Positions 10,912 through 21,105 of a stretch of DNA of 64,000 nucleotides are shown here, piece by piece. Both the position numbers and the translations under genes were made by a program. The stretch is from Usnea hakonensis (taxonomy: Eukaryota; Ascomycota; Lecanoromycetes; Lecanorales; Parmeliaceae): assembly GCA_013423325.1 (NCBI GenBank), contig BLJB01000064.1:434001-498000 (forward strand), written 5' to 3'. The notes under the pieces are model-generated. The model had not been told where the DNA came from and made no database searches. It worked only from the letters and a program-made list of their open reading frames with translations. Each line of letters begins with the position of its first letter. Position 1 is the first letter of the stretch.

Positions 10912-13554
10912 CTATGTGTTGAAAAGGAAGGGGGAGAAATCGTCCTCGGATGAGTCCTCTCTATATGAGTAAAGCGTCCTGGAAACAGAAAACGAGTAAA
11001 GCGTCTTGGAGACAGAAGGCGGGTAAAGCGTCTCGAAGACACAAGGCGGGTAAAGCGTCTTGAAGGCAGAAGGCGAGTAGCGTTGGCCGGTCTTCCTAAA
11101 AAATTCCCAACACTTGAGGCACCAGACTTTTTCTCTTCCAACCGCAAGCCTTGAAATAGCATTTCCAGTAATGGCAGGCTCATCATTAGACTGTTTAGAC
11201 TGATCGTCTGGTAAAGCAGGGTCGTGCGATGACGCGCCACCATCCGCGGTGTTGGCCAGGGACATCTTGTCGGAATCTGAAAGACTTTTTTGGCTGCTTG
11301 GTGACTGCACACCCTGGGTGTCTGGGCAAAGATTCTGTACATAGATTCCGTTTTTGATGCGCTCAAGTATGTCTTGCCAATATGGTTGAACCTTGACCTC
11401 AAATTTGTAAAGACGACGATAGCAGTTACTGCATAGGATACCATAAAATTCGGGCAGCTCAAACTCAAGATCAAAGTCGAATTTGAGCAAAGCGCTCAGC
11501 GTTTCCGCTTGCCATCCATCATCCAGCAAAACGCCTCCTTTTTCCAATTCTCGACATACAATGTCCTCGACATGAAGATTCATTTCGTTTAGAGCATCTC
11601 GAAAACTCCAAAAGGCCCACGACGAGTACATCGCCACGGACAGTGGCGATTCTACACGATTGCTAATCCTCGAAAAGCTTGATCGATGTGGATCAGCTCC
11701 CCGTGCGAGCAGCATCCTTGTTAGATCAGGGTCTCGTTCTATGATCGACTTAATTAGGGGTGTCATTCCGAAGCGTTTATCATCAACAGTTCCTGGAGGA
11801 CCCATTTCTAAAAGCAAGCTAATGCTGTCAATTGTTCCAGGATTCGCAGCAAAGATAATTCCAGAGACCTGATCCTTGTCGTAGTAGGCCTTGATATCCG
11901 AGCTTGAGGATTGCACGAACCAGCTACTGAACTCAGCCGATGCTTTGTGGTCGCTTCCACTGCTCATTATCGATCCACTCAAAACATCCCATCCATCTCC
12001 AGATTCATCCCAAAAATTATAGGAATCATCAAATATCCGGCATGTATCGATAGCATCGACTAGACCATCTTGCGTAATTGGAAGCCAGGCCAATTCTCCA
12101 AGTGGGGTCCTTTCGTCCCTTGTCAGACGCATCAGTTTCCATCAATTAAGCTATATAAAGTTCAACAACTTGGATAACGTACTCATAAAAGCTCTGCGCA
12201 GTTTTGTCCGCTCCTGCCTCTATCAAGAATCTGCATAGCTCTGGGCTTCGAACTCTTGCGGCATACTATGACAAGAGTACGATTAGTAGATCCGTGGATT
12301 CATACGATGCTAAAATATAGATGAACGCGGCATGACTTACGTGAAGCGCTGTTCTACCGTTAGAGTCCACGTCGCGAACGGATGCAAGGTTTCTTAACAT
12401 TAGATCTCGAACCATTTCAATATTACCTTGCTCGCAGTATTGAAATACTAGTGCGTCATCGGGTATTAGGTTAATAGGATTTATAGAAAATTTCCAATTT
12501 TGAGTCGAGGAATTGTGGGTAGAAAAGTTGTAAGCACAGTTGAAGCCAAGTCTAAGTAGCCAGCCAGCTGGCAGGATTCTAAAAGATTCTTCCTGTTCGC
12601 ATGGATACTCTTCATCGTTTAAGATGTCGTCCATGACAAATCCTGATCTCGACGAGAATGTTTTAGTGGTGTGGGTCATGGCACCAAAGAATGTTCGCGT
12701 GAGACCATAGTAGGATTTCCATGTCTGCTGTCTAGCCCGAGGCGGCGTTTGATGACAACCATGAGTAAAATGGTAATCTTTTGAGTTAGCCAGAGATCGA
12801 ATATTACTGCTTTGATCCCTTAGCAGACCTTTGGCTAGCTTCGGGACTGCTAAATCTGTTCCGACTTCGAATCCAACACGATGTACAGAATCTCTGCGGG
12901 TCTGAATATCGTGAGAGGCCTCATTACGAAGAGCTATGGCTTGGTCATTGACAACAGATAAGCTGTTCGAGGTCGTTGTCATGGTTGCCAGAAATTGGTC
13001 TAATCTCAGGCTTGAGAGATGTGACAAGATTGTCGTAATATCCTGTTGTTGACTCTGATGCCAGATACGGTTGAGACGGCTTGCGTTAGGGTCAATGAAG
13101 TATTCGCACTGGACGATTCCTTTAATACTCACTTATGATGATTGTGCAGCGCCAGAGTTAGAGTACTTTTCAGCCCTTCCAGGATCTTTTGAGATTTGTG
13201 AATACTTTCGCCTTTGATAGCAGCTCTAAAAGCCGTCCATATGCGGACCCGAGGCTTCTTTGACGCAAATCCCGGTTCCATGTCATCAGCAATTCGGACA
13301 AGCTTGGTGACATTGTCGCGACACGCTTTGAGTGCTGTTACTAGCGTAGGATCTGGCTCGGAATGTTGCTCTTCAGAAGCTATCCCGGCAAGCACGCTCG
13401 ATAGGAGTTGCAGGTCTGCTGTGATTGCGCGAATATCGTCTGGGGCTTCTTTTACTGAAGCCCAAAAATCGCAGAGCTTTTTGATGCTATCACCAAGCTG
13501 TATAGCGAGAGAAACAACGGCTATGCCACTTGCTGCACCGGACAAGCCATCCAT
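10912..13554 (-). CDS. ankyrin protein with fungal STAND-type N-terminal domain (paralog 1)
   Basis: Four exons: 13133-13554, 12341-13079, 12183-12265 and 10912-12118 (introns 53, 75 and 64 nt; phases 2, 0, 2), coding for 816 residues. Exon 1 is a fungal N-terminal domain of the type found on STAND/NLR-like proteins (start MDGLSGAASGIAVVSLAIQL, then amphipathic helices). Exons 2-4 carry ankyrin repeats, including GNIEMVRDLML, then NGRTALH|YAARVRSPEL, then FGMTPLIKSIIERDPDLTRM. The last 50 residues hold a 9-residue tandem repeat ending in KTLY-type units. There is no NACHT or NB-ARC domain, so this is a receptor-like protein without the ATPase core. A recognition role is family inference. Its paralog is at 45222-47682. 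Confidence 0.75.
10967..11080. repeat. 27-nt tandem repeat, four units plus partial, inside coding sequence
   Basis: Units begin with GAGTAAAGCG or GGGTAAAGCG (plus strand) at 10967, 10994, 11021 and 11048, with a partial fifth at 11075. Read on the coding (minus) strand, each unit encodes nine residues of the form Y-P/S-x-x-x-F-K/E/R-T-L. The units differ from each other by several substitutions, so the array is not very recent. Being a multiple of three, it leaves all frames open. Confidence 0.9.
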
Positions 13555-14911
13555 TGTGAGGATCTGGACCGTAAATTTGAGAGTATGTTCTCGGTGTTGA
13601 CTTGGATGCTCTTTTGCTAGTCAGCTCAAATATATTTGCAGTTGATTAAAGTGGTGGATGCCTGATTGAAATCCGCCTTGTCAGCCTTACGAATTCAACT
13701 TACCGAACCTCTACAAGGCTACATGAGGGGTTCATTGATGGTTGGGTATCTTGTAGTCTTGCCATGCCTTTTCGCGCATGGCTGCCCAACTCGCTTACTC
13801 TCCACCAGCTTGATCCTATATACGCGATTCTCGTTGGCTTATCATCTGAAGGACTTGAGTTACACATGGTGCAGTCGGCCCAACTCGAAGGGTTGGTGGG
13901 CTTACAATTATTTTGATGCATACCGGAGGAGCACCTGCCTGTCTGGGTATCTGGAAGTCTCTCAGCCTTACATGACAAGGCTGCTCTTTTGACCAGATTC
14001 AGCTTCTCTCCATTTCTGTTGATCTCACATTCCATCGCCTGCATTCACTCTGAAACGAAAATCTTGTTGAGTTGCGTATCACTTTAGTCCGGATCGTCTT
14101 CTGATTTGGATGTATGGCAAGCTCAACATAGCCCCTCTAGAAGATATTATCACAGAGCCGCTTTCTGATTCTCATCTACGAGCAGCCGCTACTCCGGAGA
14201 GCCCTGGCCATCTCACGCCACACGCTTCCGCTTATGAACTTCATTTTCTCCCCCTCCTCCAAGCAGAAAAATCACAGTAATGCCGCGTTAGAATCCCAGC
14301 GCGCGGTGCTTCAGAAGTTCAAATTGTGGCACCAGTGGGATACTAATCGCTATACATCTTTGGTAATTTACTGATTTGGTAGTTTCCTGATGAGCAAAGC
14401 AGGGTTGCTCAAGTGGCCAATCTGCCCGACAAATACTGAAATCCTGTCGCTTGCTCCATTCTTCTTTCCGCAAGGTCACTCGCTCAAAATGGTTGCGTGC
14501 GATTTCAGCATAAATAAATCTGGCTTCAATTATGTCCATGAGTCTCGTATTTGGGCTCGCTGTTCATAGGAATTGGCGGACATGTTGCACTTGAGAAAGA
14601 TGCTGTCTAAGTAGCTTTCATTCTTAGTCTGAGACTGTGATCAGATAGTCAACTACCACCGTATCGAGATGATGTCTCATACACAAGTCTACCGCTCGTA
14701 ATCTAGAACCAAAACTGCGCCCGTAACACCCCAGCCCGGGATTTGGCTCTTGTCAGCGGCATGTCAGCGGTACTGCTAAATGCTCTAGTCGTGATACATC
14801 AGCATTGTGAGTCTCTGGAAGCCCGACTCAGAAATTATGGGTACGATTGGAGTCGTTGCAACTTCTGCAATGAATCGCGGATTCTCATTTTTTTTTTCTG
14901 CTCAATCAACA
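13555..14911. other. intergenic stretch, no clear gene
   Basis: This is the upstream region of the ankyrin gene and the sequence beyond it. Several short frames are present on both strands, none with recognisable domains or splice structure. Confidence 0.4.
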
Positions 14912-15236
14912 TGCCTATCAATGTTACACCAACCAACGCCACCATGAATCCAGCCGCAAAGCTCATCGAATTCCAAACGACAAAGCCAACGTCGCTACAC
15001 TCCACGTCTAAAAGAAGTCACGATGCCGTAAGGCGATTCAACGCCCGTAATCTTTGTCATTTCTTCCTCCCAAGCTCCCACGAACTCAAAATTCCTTCAT
15101 CCTGTGTTGGAACGGCAGCGGCTTTACTCAACATCTTCCGAGTACCCTTTTCCGTCAGCGCAAACGGCACACGTGGACCTCTCCTTGTCTCCTCAATCCA
15201 TACCCGGACAAACCACTCCTTTTATACGACTTTGAT
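14912..15236 (+). CDS. possible small two-exon protein, about 77 residues
   Basis: A T-run and CTGCTC tract precede an ATG (MPINVTPTNATMNPAAKLIE). A GTAAGG donor after GAT GCC at about 15028 and an acceptor GGAACGGCAG near 15118 join in phase 0 to a second frame (RLYSTSSEYPFPSAQ) ending at a TGA near 15236. The product is Ser/Thr/Pro-rich with no motif. The unspliced frame also stays open to 15336, so the intron is not forced. Its end overlaps the 3' end of the minus-strand gene at 15222 by a few bases. Weakly supported. Confidence 0.25.
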
Positions 15237-15875
15237 GAGTCTCTGTATCTCGATCTGCTTGTTTGGTCGGTCTCGGAATATCGTATCAAGTGACCTGAGG
15301 TCCTCGATACTTCTTTCCGCTAATTCTTGCAAATAGCCTTGTGCAATGATCTGATATCTGATTATTGCTCCTTCGCATCCGAGTCTATCTGCTGCTCTGG
15401 CGATATCGTCCAGATACGGAGTTGGGGAAGGAGAGAGGCGGCGGCGCTTCTCGTTGGCCATGTTACTTTCCTCCTCTAGACGTCGTGCCACTGCCTGCCA
15501 ATCCATCTTCCGTACCTTCCAGATCATGTCATTCGTATCATTGCCTCTTAGAGATGTACATGCGTGTGCAAGATAGTCCCCGTACTCGGCTTTCAAGCGT
15601 AAATCTGCCATTGCGTTGAATAGTTCAAGTAGAACGGTACATAGTCCGTCATTCCCACGAATATTCTCATATCTGGATCGCATTTCGTCATCCTGTCCGT
15701 CGTACCCGTGAGGTTTCTCATACCTCGATTGTATTTCATTGTCTAAGATTTCAAGCTCCTCTGCCATCTTGTTCCTTCTAAATGGAGACGTGTCTAACAT
15801 CCTCCTGCAACGCTCCTTCCACCAAGTGATGAATCTCATTGTTCTTGGTGTAATGTTCCTGTCTTTACGTAGCAT
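15222..15875 (-). CDS. hypothetical charged helical protein
   Basis: 217 residues from the ATG at 15873-15875. The sequence is rich in Arg, Glu and Asp and predicted helical, e.g. WWKERCRRMLDTSPFRR, LRLKAEYGDYLAHACTSL, WQAVARRLEEES. No domain is recognised. The same frame remains open upstream (PPGPLDAQGLKQRIAYGN) to about 15975, where a branch-like CTGAC and a CCTCAAG acceptor occur. The real gene may therefore have a 5' exon and a longer N-terminus. Function unknown. Confidence 0.45.
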   Translation of the reverse strand: MLRKDRNITPRTMRFITWWKERCRRMLDTSPFRRNKMAEELEILDNEIQSRYEKPHGYDGQDDEMRSRYENIRGNDGLCTVLLELFNAMADLRLKAEYGDYLAHACTSLRGNDTNDMIWKVRKMDWQAVARRLEEESNMANEKRRRLSPSPTPYLDDIARAADRLGCEGAIIRYQIIAQGYLQELAERSIEDLRSLDTIFRDRPNKQIEIQRLIKVV

Positions 15876-15975
15876 GTTTCCGTACGCAATTCTTTGCTTC
15901 AGGCCTTGCGCGTCAAGAGGTCCGGGTGGTTTCTGAAAGCGCGCCTTGTAAGGGCCTCCAGGATGGGAGTCGGAT

Positions 15976-17655
15976 GCTTGAGGATGTCAATGGACTTGGA
16001 TGAGGAAATGTCAGGAGGATATTACGATCTGTGATGTTTGCTAAAGAGCGCCATTGGAGCAATGGATTATATAAAGGACTGGAATTAAAGAAAGGTAAAT
16101 GTGGATTTCTGAACAAGGGAGCAATGTTCTCATAATTTTGCAAGATATTTAAAGCAAGATAAGTAAGCCGTTACCGAGAGCGTGATCTTGCGTCGATTAC
16201 GATTCACGTTAATGTAATTCCCATCAACGAGTCTAACACAACTGAATGAGCTCAGAAAGAGCCACTCAGGAATCCCCGCTCGGCAGAAACTTTATGCTGG
16301 TGACGGAATCTCAGGTGATAGTAAGATCGGGCCAAATGACGATTTATCGATGAATCTTGGAAACGAGGCCATGGTGTGAGGTTCAGCGTATTGCGGCCAA
16401 TGAGCAAGTCAGAAGAGTCCTATTCCTCTCTATATCAGCAGCTTTCGTACGCTCCCACTAGCCCTCTCTTGCCATGCTCCCTTCTACAACAACATACTCG
16501 GGACCATCTCTCACTGGCACGCTACTGGTCTTTGTCCACTCTTCAAACCCAGTACACCGATGACACAAATTATATAAACTTAAATCACAACCGCCATCGC
16601 TATCAAAGCAAAAATCATTAAAGCTAGCTATCACGACTACCTCGTTTTATCGAATCGAAACACAAAACGTGAGGAGTCCTTGCTAACAAAATAGCGAAAT
16701 AGTAGGCTGCATCGTTTAGATGGAGTGCTTAGCTTGATGTGGCCAGGTGTCTCACTGTTCCAATATAGAATATAAGAAAAGAATACCACTAACGATAGCG
16801 ATCCGATGATATGACTCATAAGCTCAAACTTGCGTAATGCAAGGTACGGCATGGCATAAAATTCCGCCACCACGTTGACCTCGTCCATTATCTCGGACCA
16901 TATACATGATCAGGCCCGAAAAAGAGTGATTGACACCTATTCATCCAAGATCCTCGTCACAAATCAGCCTCAAAACTGTCTCTCTTGATTGTCCGATTGG
17001 CGAAGAAAACCTCAGATCCTCTTCTGAACTCCGTTCTCATTTCATCCACAACCAGAGCTTCAGAGCCGCTTAATCTTCTTGGCAAGCATCCATGACCATT
17101 GCTTACTTTTCTGGATCTACGTCAGCCGCTGACCGCGAGTAGTTTGGAGAAGGTTGTGTTGGTGGATGCGGTGGTAGCCGTGGGAACGGTGACAAAGTGG
17201 ACGGTTTCGGCGACGGAGGTGGGGTGGTAGAGGCGCATGATGGGGAGACCGTCTGGTATTTTGGAGTCTGCTTGGGATGGAGTCGTGTTAGGGGGTCATT
17301 TGCTGTTTTGGCTTGATTTGATTTTTGGACATTGGTTTGGAGATTTTACTGAGGGAGGGAGATAGGAAGATGGGGGATGTTAGGAAGCTCTGGTATCTTA
17401 TCAGTGTGTTCGAATAGGGAGATAGAAAAAGGGGCAATGTCTCTCACTAGCATCCTTCCACAAGCCTAACCCACTGTCTTGGCGGACGGAATTTGCGCCC
17501 ATCGTCGCCAATTCTTGCCTAGGTAGGTAGGCTGCACACTACCCAAAGCCTTCGACCCCTTTCACGAATATCCGCGAGGTCTGCTTCTTATCGGAGCGGC
17601 TTCGGATGGAATGGAATAGAGTAAGCTGGAGCCACAAAAAAAAAACCGCCAAAAT
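15976..17655. other. intergenic stretch with one cryptic minus-strand exon candidate
   Basis: Mostly without recognisable genes. The only coding-like patch is on the minus strand at about 17122-17260, reported separately. An AGGTAGGTAGG-type word lies at 17518-17531. Confidence 0.4.
17122..17238 (-). CDS. short exon-like ORF, possible terminal exon of an unknown gene
   Basis: 38 codons from an ATG at 17236-17238 (MRLYHPTSVAETVHF...) to TGA, with C-rich third positions unlike the surrounding DNA. The frame continues upstream and meets a CTAAC branch-like word and an AAG acceptor candidate near 17270, as expected for a terminal exon. No first exon with an ATG could be assigned. Function unknown. 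Confidence 0.2.
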   Translation of the reverse strand: MRLYHPTSVAETVHFVTVPTATTASTNTTFSKLLAVSG

Positions 17656-17742
17656 TAGTTGTACTGAGGATCGAACTCAGAACCTTCTCGGAAGACATTC
17701 AGCTTTGTGAACGAGAAATCATAACCATTAGACCATACAACT
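17656..17742 (-). tRNA. tRNA-Val (CAC) with 14-nt intron
   Basis: An 87-nt cloverleaf on the minus strand. The acceptor pair is AGTTGTA/TACAACT (perfect 7 bp), the D arm GTC/GAT, the anticodon stem TCTCG/CGAGA, and the T arm CTGAG-TTCGATC-CTCAG with an invariant TTCGA loop. The anticodon loop reads TTCACA, giving CAC between U33 and A37, followed by a 14-nt insert at the canonical 37/38 position. Removing the intron leaves 73 nt. A T-run just downstream (A-run at about 17637-17645 on the plus strand) fits a Pol III terminator. The A1-U72 pair is unusual for a valine tRNA; identity rests on the anticodon. Confidence 0.8.
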
Positions 17743-19321
17743 GCTATGTTTGCGCTCCCGTCAACTCCCCGGGAGTTTGTAGGATTACACAACTAATTTA
17801 TATATTTCATCTAAAGTTGCACAATCATTTTTCATCTAATCGGCACCCTAGTGCCGGGGAAAATTCGGCAGGAACTACCTTACCTAAGTACCTTATCTGT
17901 ATTGTCCCCACCGCTCGACCTAACATCTTCGAGTCTAGTTGCTCTAGTTATGGCACGGCACAACTAACGTTTGGTCATCGAAAGCTAGACAAGATGAGAT
18001 ACGATATCAATAATCCGCTAGACGCAGCTCGTTTTCAATATACTGTGATGGAATTTATGGATCTGGTGAGAAATGTTGGTGAACTCAGCGACAGAAGCAA
18101 CCATACAAATCGATAACTTGTAGATCAATTCTGCACATTCGTCGACGACAAGGTGGTTTGGCATTTAGCCGAAATGGTGGTACCTGAGTTCCGGTCATCA
18201 TTAATGGAGCAGTGAGTCCATTGACAAGGAATGCCGATTGTCCTACTCAACTTTCCGAAAAAAGTGGTACTAATTCAAAACATATTTTAAATAAAATTGA
18301 AGAGAGATTTTCCGCCGAAATTCTTTGGCAGGCCGCGATACGGATGACAAAGCATAGTTGGCAGCGCTGGTGGCGAAGAACCTGAAGCCACAGAGACTTA
18401 AAGTAGACTGACCTCAGATCTCGATGACAGAGAGGACTGTTGATCCATGAGTAGAGTCGCTGTTGAATTTTAGTCTTCGACCGAGTTATCCAAGGATTCG
18501 ATGTTTTGTTTACCTCATGCAAGCTGGTCATCAACCGCATGACTGCTCTCCCATCCTGCACATGGCTCTTGACCGTGGATTTCTCATTCAACTCACAACG
18601 ACTTCACACGCCATAACAACAGAGACGAGCGCTGCGTGCGACTCTAGCATCGCAGGGTTGTCTTCAACAGAGGTCATCGGCGAGTAAGAAGACACTGTTG
18701 ATCTCGTGTTCTTTTGAATCTTGGAGGGGGGAGGCGACTTCGAGTCAATGGCTCTTTGTCTCATCTCTCCTAGAAGCCATCAGTATTCGTAAAACCGCAC
18801 AGCTTCCATTCGACAACAACAACAACCAAGCCCACAGCACATCCCGGATGATAACATCGAAAAAGTGGCTTCTGTCTTCAGTCACGCTGTGAGGTTGTCC
18901 GCCATCTACTTTTACTGGATGTCATTGCGTGACGTAATTTTTGACTCTAAGAGTGAAGCGCCCAACGCAACTCCACTACTGTCTTCAAATCGACCTCTTC
19001 TTTCCACCAAGCAGCGTGCAATCTAAGATTTCGCGAGACATTTCTCTTCAGACTCGGATTGGGATCTTCAAAACGTGAACATTCGAAGAGCAGACTAAGA
19101 GGTCATTCATTATTCACTCTTCTTCCTCCATGAGTATTTTCACCCAATAGCAATTCTCAACAACCTTTGCTTGTCCCTTACCCCAACAGCTACATTCACA
19201 TACAGCACATCCTCCAACAATCCCTTTCTCCGACTCACAACTATCAGAAAATATCACACCCATCCCATCGAGCACCTCTCTTCAATCTGCCCTCACCTCA
19301 ACCCCTCCCCCTCACATAACA
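17743..19321. other. intergenic stretch, no clear gene
   Basis: Contains a CCTTACCTAAGTACCTTA-type word at about 17874-17893 and short frames on both strands without domains. The last few hundred bases are pyrimidine- and C-rich, as is common upstream of fungal start codons, and lead into the coiled-coil gene. Confidence 0.4.
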
Positions 19322-20599
19322 ATGGACCTCCCACCCCCCCTCACCACCATCCTCCCCCCAACCCTCACAACCCCCCGCCTCCACCCCTCAAACATGGACG
19401 GCCAACCCCTCCTCACCGCCCTCCCCAAACACCACGCCCGCCCCTGGCCGAATATAATCCCCCTCTCGCAGCTCTCGAAAACTCACCTCCCCCCCTTCTA
19501 CGTGCGACTCCAAGACGCCCAAGTAGGCGCTTTAAGCCAATGGGTCAGCACGAGCCGGGGTTCCCTGGCGCGGTTCAAGCTCGGACAATTGTGGCCATGG
19601 GATTTCGACGCGCAGGGTAGGATTAACGGGAAGAGGGATAGCTGGGGGGAGGCGTATGATGCTGGTGGTGGTGGCAGCAAGGAGGTGACGGAGAAGCGGT
19701 TGGGAGGGGGCAACAAAGTACCCGCGTGGACGGATGCAGGTCTGCCGCTTACGTATACGAGCAGTCATCGGATCATGGTTGATGAGTTGGAGGCTGTGAG
19801 GAAAGGGGCGGTGTTGAAGCGCGAGGCGGAGGAGGAGGCGGGGAGGGATGCGTGCGTGCCGGTCAAAAAGCCTAGGCATGGCAGTGTGGGCACGGAGTTG
19901 AAGAAGATGAGGCAGAGTGCGGAGCAGAAGAAAGAGGGGAATGACGAGAAGAAAGAGCGCTACTTGGGAACGAAGCCGGAGCTTCGCGATGCGATGCAAG
20001 TTGTCGATACCCTCATGAGGAGCGCCACGGAAGCAGAGAATAGGAATGTCATGCTCGAAGACATGCTGTTGAAGAATGAAGCGCGGTACCTCAAGGATAC
20101 GGATGACATGTTTGACGAATGGCTCACCTACATCGAAGTCAAACGGAAGGAAATTGAAAGAATCCTTGAGGATCACACTGTCGAGATCAGGAGTCGCAAC
20201 GTCAAGCTTGAGGCCCTTGAGACCAATTCGAAGAAGCTCAAAGCATGTCTCGAGAGGGAGAAGCAGAGAGTTAAAAAGCGCGAGGAGTGTTTAGCGAATG
20301 CCAAAAGCCGCTGGGTGCAGGAGCAAGAGTTTAGGAGCTGGAAATTCAGACAAATTGAAGAGATGGAAATTGATCTTGACGCCCTGTCCGATTTCTATCC
20401 CGAGTCCGGGGAGTCGGAGGACGAGGAGTCCGAGGCAAAAGAAGGCGAAGAAGATGCCAAAGCGTGGAAGAAGCAAACGTCCGAGGAGACCAAGCAGGCC
20501 ATGAAGCCGGCGGCTGCAACTCACCAAGCCAACACAAGCCCGAGCACATCCATGCTAGGTACCACCGAGGCCAGTGTTGATTGTCCTTTGCTTGCCTAA
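19322..20599 (+). CDS. coiled-coil protein of unknown function
   Basis: 425 residues, ATG at 19322. The N-terminal 60 residues are Pro-rich. A conserved-looking segment follows (YVRLQDAQVGALSQWV, about residues 60-75, and LGQLWPWDFDAQGRING, about 87-103). A basic region with KKPRHGSVG lies near residue 185. Residues about 195-350 form long Lys/Glu-rich coiled coil (e.g. RKEIERILEDHTVEIRSRN), then an acidic patch rich in Glu and Ser. A possible 84-nt intron (20559-20642) would replace the last residues with an acidic tail ending DEDEEEI at about 20724; both ends are in phase. No family recognised; nuclear or scaffold-type roles would be guesses. Confidence 0.65.
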   Translation: MDLPPPLTTILPPTLTTPRLHPSNMDGQPLLTALPKHHARPWPNIIPLSQLSKTHLPPFYVRLQDAQVGALSQWVSTSRGSLARFKLGQLWPWDFDAQGRINGKRDSWGEAYDAGGGGSKEVTEKRLGGGNKVPAWTDAGLPLTYTSSHRIMVDELEAVRKGAVLKREAEEEAGRDACVPVKKPRHGSVGTELKKMRQSAEQKKEGNDEKKERYLGTKPELRDAMQVVDTLMRSATEAENRNVMLEDMLLKNEARYLKDTDDMFDEWLTYIEVKRKEIERILEDHTVEIRSRNVKLEALETNSKKLKACLEREKQRVKKREECLANAKSRWVQEQEFRSWKFRQIEEMEIDLDALSDFYPESGESEDEESEAKEGEEDAKAWKKQTSEETKQAMKPAAATHQANTSPSTSMLGTTEASVDCPLLA

Positions 20600-21105
20600 G
20601 AGAATTGTTTACGCACGAAATCCGAAATGCCTGCAGAAGATCCAGAGGTGAGCATGTCCACCAGTCATGAGAGTGTCAAGGCTATCGAAGCAAAGGACTT
20701 CGATGAAGACGAAGAAGAGATCTAATTCTAAGTTAGAAGCGGAAACTGAGGAGCTCGGCTTAGGGCAAACCAGCCTAGTCCGTTTGATCTGGTTTACGAG
20801 GCACGCACCACATCTCCAGGAACTAGCATCTCAGGCAAAGCCAGCTCAAGCAAACGAGGGCATTCTCAGCAGTAAATAGCAACAGCACACAGTGGAGAAT
20901 CATAACAAGTAGCTCTTATGACATAAGCAGCATCAATATCCAGTACAGACAATCACATCGCACACTCTCTCCAACATCGCAACTGTCACAAGTGAACCAA
21001 ATATAGCAGTCTACCTGCCCTGATCTTTTCCATACACCGCATAGACAAGAGCCAAGAGTCTTGCCTTCCGAATAAACGCACAGTAGTACCCCTGAAGCAC
21101 TGCCT

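Noticed and set aside
10713..11474. A 253-codon minus-strand frame with Arg-rich RRFTR repeats, overlapping ankyrin paralog 1
   Set aside because: It is the other frame of the 27-nt array, kept open because the unit is a multiple of three. The ankyrin gene explains the region with matching splice phases and a paralog.
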